A stretch of DNA of 26,613 nt from Hippea sp964442345 (GTDB lineage Bacteria > Campylobacterota_A > Desulfurellia > Desulfurellales > Hippeaceae): assembly GCA_964442345.1 (NCBI GenBank), contig CAYTZD010000014.1, forward strand, positions 1 through 26,613. The letters are read 5' to 3'. A program made the position numbers and the translations under genes. Within the stretch, counting starts at the first letter, position 1. Every line of letters begins with the position of its first letter. Below the pieces are notes generated by a model. That model was not told the DNA's origin. It saw nothing but the letters and a program-made list of their open reading frames with translations, and made no database searches. Below, in pieces: positions 6,662 to 13,474 of the stretch.

Positions 6662-7609
6662 ATGAAAAACCTTATAGCAGTGGCAACAGCCAAAGATAAA
6701 AAAAGCTTATGGCCTGGTCATTTTGGTGTTTCTCCCTTTTATAGCATATTCGATGAAGAAGGTAATCTTATAGAAACCAGAGAGAATCCATTCTCAAAGG
6801 ACAAACATCATGACGACCCGTTTAAGGTTAAAGAGTTCTTAAGCGATGTTTCAACATTTGTAGGAAAGAATATGGGTCAAAAATCGAGAAAAAAGCTGAC
6901 AGAGAAGCTAAAAGTTAGGACAATGCTTGTGGATGCAGAAGACATATACGATGCGATAAAATACTATCTTGATGCTAAAAAGAACATAGATGTGTTTGAG
7001 AGATGTACGGATAAATACGAAGATTGGTTTGATAAGTATCCTGCTGTTTATGAAAGTGAGATTAATATGCTTAAAGGCATCATGCCCAAGTGGGATAAGG
7101 CAATAGAAATAGGCGTTGGAAGTGGCAGGTTTGCTTATCCTTTAGGTATAAAAGAAGGTGTTGAGCCTTCAGAAAGCATGTCAAAGATTGCCCAAGAAAG
7201 AGGCATAAAAATCTATCCCGGATTTGCCGAGAATTTGCCTATCTTAGATGAAGAGTACGATTTTGTTCTGATGGCTGTTACAATATGTTTTGTGAAAGAT
7301 CCAATAAAATCCCTTAAAGAAGTCTATAGGATTTTGAAAAAAGGCGGCAAAACGGTTGTTGCTATTGTCGATAGAGAAACGGCAATAGGTAAGGAGTATT
7401 TAAGAAAGAAAGAAAAAGGAGAATTTTACAAGAATGTTAATTTCTTCTCAACAGAAGAACTGATTGATATGATGAAGAATACTGGTTTTGAGATAGAAGG
7501 TGTATATCAGACGCTGTTTGCAGACAGTATAAAAGAGATAAAAGAACCACAACCGTATAAAGAAGGATATTCAGAAGGTGGTTTTGTTGCTGTAATTGGT
7601 AAAAAATAG
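6662..7609 (+). CDS. NifX/FeMo-co-type domain fused to a SAM-dependent methyltransferase
   Basis: A 315-residue two-domain protein. Residues 1 to about 105 resemble the dinitrogenase iron-molybdenum cofactor domain (NifX/NafY type). They show the strand LIAVATAKD, the HFG triplet at 20-22, FYSIFDEEGNLIETRENPF (26-44) and a C-terminal helix DAIKYYLDAK. Residues 110-315 form a class I methyltransferase of the Methyltransf_11 kind. The SAM-binding motif is EIGVGSGRF (149-157), the acidic GVEPSESM follows (166-173), then YDFVLMAVTICFV and LKEVYRILKKGGKTVV. The methyl acceptor is unknown. No nitrogenase genes are in the window, so a nitrogen-fixation role has no support here. The N-terminal domain may bind a metal or cofactor, or may only be structural. 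A GTG-started small membrane protein overlaps its stop. Confidence 0.8.
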   Translation: MKNLIAVATAKDKKSLWPGHFGVSPFYSIFDEEGNLIETRENPFSKDKHHDDPFKVKEFLSDVSTFVGKNMGQKSRKKLTEKLKVRTMLVDAEDIYDAIKYYLDAKKNIDVFERCTDKYEDWFDKYPAVYESEINMLKGIMPKWDKAIEIGVGSGRFAYPLGIKEGVEPSESMSKIAQERGIKIYPGFAENLPILDEEYDFVLMAVTICFVKDPIKSLKEVYRILKKGGKTVVAIVDRETAIGKEYLRKKEKGEFYKNVNFFSTEELIDMMKNTGFEIEGVYQTLFADSIKEIKEPQPYKEGYSEGGFVAVIGKK

Positions 7610-7806
7610 TGTTAGAAGTAGTAGAGAAGGCGTTTTTTAATACTCTGTCCATAACAGAGACATTAATACTTATTGGCGCGATAATAGTTTGTCTTTTTCT
7701 TTTTATATATGTTCCATTTGGCATTTTGAAGGCAAATAAGAAGTTAAGAGAGATAGAAAAGGTTGTAAAGGAGCTAAAGGATAAAAATGATATTAGTCTT
7801 GACTAA
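7609..7806 (+). CDS. small single-pass membrane protein
   Basis: A 65-residue protein I do not recognise. It has an N-terminal amphipathic stretch (MLEVVEKAFFNTL), one hydrophobic helix of about 21 residues (roughly 18-38: ETLILIGAIIVCLFLFIYVPF) and a charged C-terminal tail (KANKKLREIEKVVKELKDKND) likely to form a short coiled coil in the cytoplasm. The GTG start overlaps the stop of the upstream methyltransferase fusion by one base (TAGTG), so expression probably depends on termination-reinitiation. Its last codons contain the -35 box of the feoA promoter. The coding call rests on that overlap, the clean membrane topology and the lack of another explanation for the interval. Confidence 0.65.
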   Translation: MLEVVEKAFFNTLSITETLILIGAIIVCLFLFIYVPFGILKANKKLREIEKVVKELKDKNDISLD

Positions 7807-7826
7807 CAAAGTAAGTTTGCTATAAT
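7799..7826 (+). promoter_or_regulatory. near-consensus leaderless promoter of feoAB
   Basis: -35 TTGACT (7799-7804), 16-base spacer, -10 TATAAT (7821-7826, perfect consensus). Exactly six bases follow before the ATG at 7833, so the predicted +1 is the A of the start codon. There is no room for a ribosome binding site. No clear Fur-type inverted repeat was recognised over it. Confidence 0.7.
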
Positions 7827-7832
7827 AAAGCT

Positions 7833-8063
7833 ATGATGAAGTTGACGGATGGACTGTTGCATAAAAGATATAGCGTTGAAGCTATAGAAGGCGGATGTAC
7901 AGCAAAGGATAGGCTGTGGAAGCTGGGTATAATACCCGGCGTTGTTTTGACTATAAAGAGAAAGGCGCCGATGCGTGGGCCTTTAATGGTTGAAATCAAC
8001 GGTGTAGATGTAGTCATAGGCAGAGGGATAGCCAACAAAATAATAATCCGAGAGATAGAATGA
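7833..8063 (+). CDS. feoA: ferrous iron transport protein A
   Basis: A 76-residue SH3-like FeoA protein, full length for the family, that works with the FeoB permease at the cytoplasmic face. Typical elements are GGCTAKDRLWKLGIIPGVVLTIKRKAPMRGPLMVEINGVDVVIGRGIANKI, split here as GGCTAKDRLWKLGIIPG (residues 20-36) and GPLMVEINGVDVVIGRG (49-65). The gene begins ATG ATG; because the promoter places +1 at the first A, I use the first. Its stop overlaps the feoB start in an ATGA, giving translational coupling. Confidence 0.93.
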   Translation: MMKLTDGLLHKRYSVEAIEGGCTAKDRLWKLGIIPGVVLTIKRKAPMRGPLMVEINGVDVVIGRGIANKIIIREIE

Positions 8064-9961
8064 AAATTGCGTTTGTAGGTCAACCAAACTGCGGTAAAAG
8101 TACCCTGTTTAACCAGATAGCAGGGTATAAAAGCTTATCTGCCAATTTTCCCGGTGCCACAGTTGAATATACGAAAGGACAAACCTATATAGATGATGAG
8201 ATAGTTGAAGTTTTTGACCTTCCGGGCACTTACTCCTTAAGCTGGTATGATGATGCAGAAAAAGAGACAGTTAAAGCACTTTTTTCTATGGATTTTGATG
8301 TTATAGTGAATATTCTTGATGCGTCTGCTCTTACACGAAGTATAGAATTGACTATTGAACTTATGTCGCTTGAAAAACCGATGGTTGTTGCACTTAATAT
8401 GATGGATGAAGCGTATCGTAAGGGTATTGTGATAAATGTAAAGAAATTAGAAGATATTTTGGGTATAAAGGTTGTTCCAATTATAGCAAAAAAGGGAAAA
8501 GGGATAAAAAACCTTCTAAATGCCATAAAGAATGCTAAAAAACCGACAAAAAGATGTGTCTATTCAAGGGATGTTGAGAAGTACATATCGCTTGTTGCAG
8601 ACTGTATAGAAAAGAGCAATTTAAAGAGTAAATGGCCTTACAAGATGCTTGCCATAAAGGCTATAGAAGGATTTAAGCCGTGTGAGAAGGTGATAGAAGA
8701 ACAGACAAACTGCTTTGATAAGCTAAAGCAGGCAAAGTATGCTTTGAGAGATGGTCTTGTAGTGGTGCAGGAGAGACATGCTCTCTGTATGGATATCTTT
8801 GAGAAGGTTGCAAAGGTTAAAAAGATAAAGAATAAAAGCATAGAAGCCAAGCTTGATACCTTTCTATTGCATCCATTTTTTGGCTATATCTCTATGGTGC
8901 TCATTTTTTATCTTATTTTTTATGTGGTATTTACGGGTGGTATGCCTATAGAAGGGTTTATAATCGGTATATTTGATAAGATTGATGCTTATCTTGCAGT
9001 TGTTTTTGCATCTAATAAACTTCTTTTTTCTATAACAAAGGGTGTCGTTGATGGAGTTGGTGCGGCATTTGGCATAGCCTTTCCTTATCTTTTGCCGTTT
9101 CTGTTTCTTATATCTTTGCTTGAAGATGTTGGCTATCTGCCACGAATTGGTTTTTTGATGGATTCTTTGATGCATAAGATGGGTCTTCATGGCACAAGTG
9201 TTATACCTTTTGTCTCTGGTTATGGTTGCAGCGTTCCAGCAATCATGGCAACAAGAATTTTAAAAAGCAAAAAAGAGAAGTTTATCTCTGCATTCTTGGC
9301 ATCTTTGGTGCCATGTTCGGCAAGAACTACCGTTATTATGGGTCTTGTGGGTTATTTTTTGGGTTATTGGTATGCTATTGTTTTGTATCTGTTTAATATA
9401 GTTGTTATCTTTTTAAGTGGTGTAGTATTGAAAAGGCTTATACCTGGAATTAGTCCTGAGATGATAATAGATATACCGCCATATAGGTTGCCAACCATCA
9501 AAACGCTTCTTTTAAAGACTTGGCATAAGGTAAAGGATTTTGTCTATTTGGCTGTTCCTATGCTGATAGTTGGTAGTGTTGTCCTTACGCTTATTGATTA
9601 CTATCATCTTACGCCGTATATAAATAGTCTGTTTAAACCGTTTCTTGAAGACTTCTTGGGTTTGCCTGCTGCCGTTGGTGTTGTGTTGATTTTTGGAATT
9701 CTAAAGAAAGAATTAACCCTGCTTATGCTATACCAAGCACTTGGTCTTGCAAGTTTAAATCAATTATCGTCCGTTATGAGTAAAGAACAGATGCTTGTCT
9801 TTACGATTTTTGTTATCTTTTATATTCCCTGTCTTGCCACAATAGCTGCCATAAAGAAAGAAGTAGGATTGAAAAATTCGCTTATTATAACGGCTGCTAC
9901 ATTTTTCCTTGCATCCCTTCTCGCCTTTGTTGTTAAAATAGTAATGAATGTATGGATATAA
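8060..9961 (+). CDS. feoB: ferrous iron transport protein B (Fe2+ permease)
   Basis: A 633-residue Fe(II) transporter, at the short end of the family (E. coli FeoB is 773). The N-terminal GTPase domain has G1 GQPNCGKST (7-15), the switch region NFPGATVEYTKG (29-40), G3 DLPG (53-56) and G4 NMMD (113-116). A helical region follows to about residue 265. The membrane domain then has two Gate repeats with conserved cysteines, in GYGCSVPAIMATR and VPCSARTTVIMGLVG, and a second IFYIPCLATIAAIKKE near the end. No FeoC-like partner is present. It overlaps feoA by four bases and the downstream RNase H gene by ten. Confidence 0.97.
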   Translation: MKIAFVGQPNCGKSTLFNQIAGYKSLSANFPGATVEYTKGQTYIDDEIVEVFDLPGTYSLSWYDDAEKETVKALFSMDFDVIVNILDASALTRSIELTIELMSLEKPMVVALNMMDEAYRKGIVINVKKLEDILGIKVVPIIAKKGKGIKNLLNAIKNAKKPTKRCVYSRDVEKYISLVADCIEKSNLKSKWPYKMLAIKAIEGFKPCEKVIEEQTNCFDKLKQAKYALRDGLVVVQERHALCMDIFEKVAKVKKIKNKSIEAKLDTFLLHPFFGYISMVLIFYLIFYVVFTGGMPIEGFIIGIFDKIDAYLAVVFASNKLLFSITKGVVDGVGAAFGIAFPYLLPFLFLISLLEDVGYLPRIGFLMDSLMHKMGLHGTSVIPFVSGYGCSVPAIMATRILKSKKEKFISAFLASLVPCSARTTVIMGLVGYFLGYWYAIVLYLFNIVVIFLSGVVLKRLIPGISPEMIIDIPPYRLPTIKTLLLKTWHKVKDFVYLAVPMLIVGSVVLTLIDYYHLTPYINSLFKPFLEDFLGLPAAVGVVLIFGILKKELTLLMLYQALGLASLNQLSSVMSKEQMLVFTIFVIFYIPCLATIAAIKKEVGLKNSLIITAATFFLASLLAFVVKIVMNVWI

Positions 9962-10410
9962 AGGTTTATACAGACGGAAGCTGCTATAGTAATCTAAAGA
10001 TAGGTGGCTGGGGTGTATATATTGTTGCTGGTGAAAGAAGTATAAAGTTTTCTGGTGCCTGTAGTTGCAAAGATTCTACATCCGTTGAGTTTTTAGCTGT
10101 TCTTAAGGCGCTTGAGTATTTAGATTATTATTTTGACAACATCGATCGGGTAAGTTTCTATACCGACTGTGATTATGTTGTTAAAGTGATAAGGGAATTT
10201 GAAAGTAAAGGTAAGTTTTCATTTAGGTCGAAGACATCGCAAAAAAACAGAAAAAACATTTCAACGCTTCTCCATTATGTCTCTTTGCTGCCTATAGATT
10301 GGTATGTGATTAAGTCTCATCGTGGTAATAAAGGCAACAAGATAGCTGACAGCCTTGCGCGAAAGGCGGCACAACTTTACATAAAACAGAAAAAGAAAGG
10401 CGACCTTTAG
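9952..10410 (+). CDS. RNase HI-like protein
   Basis: A 152-residue RNase H-fold protein. The four acidic catalytic positions are all visible: Asp8 in YTDGSC, Glu46 in TSVEFLAVLKALEYL, Asp72 in FYTDCDYV and Asp133 in NKIADSLARKAA. A His123 in KSHRGNKGN sits where the RNase HI catalytic loop His is expected. It is therefore probably an active hydrolase of RNA in RNA-DNA hybrids, though it is diverged from E. coli RnhA (for example, GGWGVYIV in place of GGYGAIL). The gene begins inside the last codons of feoB, is probably expressed from the feo promoter, and ends within the loop of a bidirectional terminator. Confidence 0.88.
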   Translation: MDIKVYTDGSCYSNLKIGGWGVYIVAGERSIKFSGACSCKDSTSVEFLAVLKALEYLDYYFDNIDRVSFYTDCDYVVKVIREFESKGKFSFRSKTSQKNRKNISTLLHYVSLLPIDWYVIKSHRGNKGNKIADSLARKAAQLYIKQKKKGDL

Positions 10411-10419
10411 CCGCCTTTT
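10396..10419. terminator. bidirectional terminator between the RNase H gene and sucD
   Basis: AAAGGCG (10396-10402) pairs with CGCCTTT (10412-10418) around a nine-base loop. Read leftward, the stem is followed by CTTTTTCTGTTTT, a good intrinsic terminator for sucCD. Read rightward it is followed by TTGTGTT, which is weaker. The left arm lies inside the last codons of the RNase H gene, whose stop (10408-10410) is in the loop. Confidence 0.7.
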
Positions 10420-10422
10420 GTG

Positions 10423-11310
10423 TTAAATTATAGCTTTTTCTTTTAAGACCTTTGCTATTGTCTCTCCTATGTATCCTGGGTTTTCTATTGTATAAACTCC
10501 CGCTTCTTTCAATGCCTTGTATTTGGATTCTGCCGTTCCGCTTTTACCCATGATTATAGCGCCAGCATGACCCATTCTTCTTCCCGGTGGTGCTGTTCTT
10601 CCCGCTATGAAGGCAAAGACAGGCTTTGTTATTCCACCTTTTTTGATGAATTCTGCTGCCCTTTCTTCTGCATTACCACCAATTTCTCCAACCATCATAA
10701 CGGCTTCTGTTTCTGGGTCTTCTTCAAATTTCTTAAGCCAGAAGATATAGTCTGTTCCAACAATCGGATCACCACCGATTCCCACACATGTGGACTGACC
10801 CAAGCCAGCCTTTGTTATCTGATCTGCCGTTTCATATAGAAGCGTTCCACTTCTTGAGATAATACCTACACTTCCGCGGGTAAATATGTGTCCTGGCATA
10901 ATACCTATTTTTGCTGCACCAGGTGTTATAATTCCAGGGCAGTTAGGACCTATCAGTGTAACACCTTCTTTCTCTATAACCCTTTTCACTTTTACCATAT
11001 CAAGCACAGGGATGCCTTCTGTAATACATACAATCGTTTTTATTCCACTGCCAACAGCTTCTAAGATTGCATCTGCCGCAAATGGTGGTGGAACAAATAT
11101 TAGGCTGACATTTGGGTGCGTCTCTTTTACGGCTTCTTCGACAGTGTTAAATACAGGGATGCCATCAACTTCCTGTCCACCTTTGCCTGGTGTTACGCCT
11201 GCTACGATCTTTGTTCCGTATTCTTTACAGGCTTTTGCATGATAGCTGCCTTCCTTACCTGTTATACCCTGCACTAAAACCCTGCTTGTCCTATATACAC
11301 ATACAGCCAT
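10423..11310 (-). CDS. sucD: succinyl-CoA synthetase (ADP-forming) alpha subunit
   Basis: A 295-residue alpha subunit that carries the phosphohistidine and binds CoA. The CoA-binding Rossmann start VLVQGITGKEGSYHA (11-25), GPNCPGIITPG (121-131), the signature SRSGTLLYE (152-160) and the active-site GRRMGHAGAIIMG with His248 are all present. Length is normal. With SucC it forms the enzyme that couples succinyl-CoA and succinate to ATP or GTP in the TCA cycle, which may run in either direction in an anaerobe. It starts three bases after the sucC stop with AAGGAG upstream, and ends at the bidirectional terminator. Confidence 0.97.
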   Translation of the reverse strand: MAVCVYRTSRVLVQGITGKEGSYHAKACKEYGTKIVAGVTPGKGGQEVDGIPVFNTVEEAVKETHPNVSLIFVPPPFAADAILEAVGSGIKTIVCITEGIPVLDMVKVKRVIEKEGVTLIGPNCPGIITPGAAKIGIMPGHIFTRGSVGIISRSGTLLYETADQITKAGLGQSTCVGIGGDPIVGTDYIFWLKKFEEDPETEAVMMVGEIGGNAEERAAEFIKKGGITKPVFAFIAGRTAPPGRRMGHAGAIIMGKSGTAESKYKALKEAGVYTIENPGYIGETIAKVLKEKAII

Positions 11311-11313
11311 TTA

Positions 11314-12516
11314 TTACTTCTCCTTTTTCTCTTCTTTTTGTGTATTTTCTTTTACACTTTTTCCTTTGGCAAGTTCAGAGACCATTTCTGCTGCTTCTTT
11401 TAGGTCGTTGGCTACATAGAATTTAAACGATGCTTTCTTTAGTATCTCCATACCTTCTTCTCTGTTCATACCTGTTAGCCTTATCACAACAGGTATGTTT
11501 ACTTTGACGGTTTTTAGTGCCTGAATAATACCGTTTGCAACCTTGTCGCAGCGAACAATTCCGCCAAAAATATTTATAAAGATTGCTTTCACTTTCGGAT
11601 CTCTCGTAATTATCTCAAATCCTTTTGCTATGGTTTCTGGTGTTGCTTCACCACCGACATCCAAGAAGTTTGCAGGTTCTCCGCCAGCAAGTTTAATAAC
11701 ATCCATCGTAGTCATTGCAAGACCAGCACCGTTAACCATACATCCGATATTGCCCTGCAATTTTATAAAGTTTAATCCTGAGAATCGTGCTTCAAGCTCA
11801 TCAGGATCAGCTTCTGTTAAGTCTCTCATCTTTGCTATCTCTTTTCTTCTGTATAGGGCATTATCATCTATATCCATTTTTGCATCAACGGCTAATAGGT
11901 GTCCAGATTTCAATACAACAAGTGGGTTTAACTCAAGAAGCGAACAATCCTTCTCGACAAAAACCTTATAAAGTGCGCTAAAAATTTTTGCAGCCTCTTT
12001 TTCTTGAGCCATTAAATCTAAATCGTATTTAAGTCTTCTTATCTGATAAGGCAAGAAACCGACAACAGGGTCGATAGGAATCTTGATAATGTCTTCTGGG
12101 TATTTTTCTGCTACTTCTTCGATACTCATACCGCCTCTTTTTGATGCGATAACTGTTGGTCTTGATGTTGTTCTGTCAATTATAATGGAAAAATAAAGCT
12201 CTCTTTCTATGTCTGCTGCCTTTTCAACAAGCAGTTTTCTGATTATTACACCTTCTGGACCTGTTTGCTTTGTTACCAATTTTTTACCGAATAACTCCTG
12301 GGCGTATTGGCGTGCTTCATCTGCTGTCCTTGCAATTTTTACGCCACCTGCTTTGCCTCTTCCGCCTGTTAGAACTTGAGCCTTTAATACAACAGGCAAA
12401 CCCAATTCCATCGATACCATCCATGCATCATCAGGGAAATAGGTAACCCTACCTTCTGGCACTGGTATGCCATATTGGGTTAAAACTTCTTTAGCCTGAT
12501 ATTCATGAAGTTTCAT
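11314..12516 (-). CDS. sucC: succinyl-CoA synthetase (ADP-forming) beta subunit
   Basis: A 400-residue ATP-grasp protein. MKLHEYQAKEVLTQYGIPVPEG opens the nucleotide-binding domain. QVLTGGRGKAGGVK (about 47-60), LELNPLVV with its metal-binding residues, and GCMVNGAGLAMTTMDVIKLAGGEPANFLDVGGEA follow as in the family (written here in parts: GCMVNGAGLAMTT then GEPANFLDVGG). The start is the ATG at 12516, set by GGAGG six bases upstream; two TTG codons before it lie inside that spacer. It ends with a charged tail (residues ~384-400, KGKSVKENTQKEEKKEK) that extends beyond the ~388-residue E. coli subunit. It is first in the sucCD operon. Confidence 0.97.
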   Translation of the reverse strand: MKLHEYQAKEVLTQYGIPVPEGRVTYFPDDAWMVSMELGLPVVLKAQVLTGGRGKAGGVKIARTADEARQYAQELFGKKLVTKQTGPEGVIIRKLLVEKAADIERELYFSIIIDRTTSRPTVIASKRGGMSIEEVAEKYPEDIIKIPIDPVVGFLPYQIRRLKYDLDLMAQEKEAAKIFSALYKVFVEKDCSLLELNPLVVLKSGHLLAVDAKMDIDDNALYRRKEIAKMRDLTEADPDELEARFSGLNFIKLQGNIGCMVNGAGLAMTTMDVIKLAGGEPANFLDVGGEATPETIAKGFEIITRDPKVKAIFINIFGGIVRCDKVANGIIQALKTVKVNIPVVIRLTGMNREEGMEILKKASFKFYVANDLKEAAEMVSELAKGKSVKENTQKEEKKEK

Positions 12517-12569
12517 CAACAACCTCCAAAATAAAAGATAAACTGAAAGTTAATTCATAACCATTACTA

Positions 12570-12598
12570 AAAATAACACCAAAATAGTGTAAAGTCAA
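12570..12598 (-). promoter_or_regulatory. sigma70-type promoter for sucCD
   Basis: On the minus strand, -35 TTGACT (12593-12598), 17-base spacer, -10 TATTTT (12570-12575). A leader of roughly 45 bases follows with a GGAGG site. The rest of the 145-base gap up to folE2 holds only a small AAGCTG/CAGCTT hairpin (12629-12643). Confidence 0.55.
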
Positions 12599-12661
12599 TA
12601 GAATATGCTGTGTTTTATAAGTAGCAGGAAGCTGTTGCAGCTTTATTTGAGAAGGTTTGGT

Positions 12662-13438
12662 TTATCTGCTTATAAATGCATAGGCGTTGTGATTGTGAAT
12701 ACTTTCAAAGTTTTCAACTTCTATCTCAAAGTGTGAGATGCGTTTGTCTTGAAGTAGTTTCTGGGTGATGTTTCTTGCTATATCTTCAACGAACATAGGA
12801 TTGTTGTATGCTTTTTCTGTTACATACTTCTCATCAGGTCTTTTAAGTAGAGAGTAAATATCGCAGCTTGCCGAAGATTCCGCTATATCTATTAGCTCTT
12901 CTATCCAGACAAACTCTTTTAAAACCGCTGATATTTTTGCTATGCCGCGTTGATTGTGCGCTCCGTAGTCGCTTATCTCTTTTGAGCATGGACACAGGCT
13001 TGTTATAGGCACTTTTACGGTTAATGTTGTCTTTTCGTAGTTGTTTTCATCGCCACAAGCTTTGACTTCGCATTCATAACTCATTAGCGATTTTATGCCT
13101 GTTACTGGTGCTTTTTTCTCTATAAAGTAGGGAAAGTTTAGTTCTATGTATGATTTCTTTGCATTTAGTCTTTCTCTCATCTCTTTTAGAATTTTGCCAA
13201 TCTTTCTTATATCTATGCATTCCCTGTTTTCATTTAGTATTTCTATAAATCTGCTCATGTGGGTGCCTTTAAAATTGCTTGGAAGCAGAACATACATATT
13301 TATCTTTGCTATCGTGTGTTGATACTGCTTTGTCTTATCAAGCAATGTTATGGGATATGTGAGATTCTTTACGCCAACCTTGTCTATAGGTATGTTTCTT
13401 TCGTCCTTCTGCGATTGAACATCCGCCAGCTTACCCAT
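12662..13438 (-). CDS. folE2: GTP cyclohydrolase FolE2 (type IB)
   Basis: A 258-residue GTP cyclohydrolase IB, which makes 7,8-dihydroneopterin triphosphate for folate and queuosine-type pathways and can use metals other than zinc. The N-terminal DVQSQKDERNIPIDKVGVK and the catalytic CPCSKEISDYGAHNQRG (149-165, with Cys149, Cys151 and His161) are diagnostic. SSASCDIYSLLKRPDEKYVTEKAYNNP (188-214) carries the conserved Glu and Cys region, and the end IHNHNAYA is typical. It lies 32 bases after the ATPase stop but has its own promoter, no Shine-Dalgarno, and a palindrome in the promoter, so separate regulation is likely. folE2 genes are often controlled by zinc regulators, but no Zur consensus was recognised. 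Confidence 0.95.
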   Translation of the reverse strand: MGKLADVQSQKDERNIPIDKVGVKNLTYPITLLDKTKQYQHTIAKINMYVLLPSNFKGTHMSRFIEILNENRECIDIRKIGKILKEMRERLNAKKSYIELNFPYFIEKKAPVTGIKSLMSYECEVKACGDENNYEKTTLTVKVPITSLCPCSKEISDYGAHNQRGIAKISAVLKEFVWIEELIDIAESSASCDIYSLLKRPDEKYVTEKAYNNPMFVEDIARNITQKLLQDKRISHFEIEVENFESIHNHNAYAFISR

Positions 13439-13445
13439 GTAGGCT

Positions 13446-13474
13446 ATTGTAATTTAGATTGAATCTAAAATCAA
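13446..13474 (-). promoter_or_regulatory. leaderless folE2 promoter
   Basis: On the minus strand, -35 TTGATT (13469-13474) overlaps the ATPase stop codon, the spacer is 17 bases, and the -10 is TACAAT (13446-13451). Seven bases separate the -10 box from the ATG, so the transcript should begin at or next to the start codon. Confidence 0.6.
13453..13469. promoter_or_regulatory. perfect palindrome, candidate operator of folE2
   Basis: TTTAGATTGAATCTAAA: two 8-base arms that are exact reverse complements around one central base. It fills the spacer between the -35 and -10 boxes of the folE2 promoter, where a repressor dimer would block RNA polymerase. The one-base centre and lack of GC make it unlikely to be an RNA hairpin. 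Confidence 0.55.

Noticed and set aside
12629..12643. AAGCTG-TTG-CAGCTT hairpin between folE2 and sucC, considered as a folE2 terminator
   Set aside because: There is no T run after it on either strand and the loop is only three bases.
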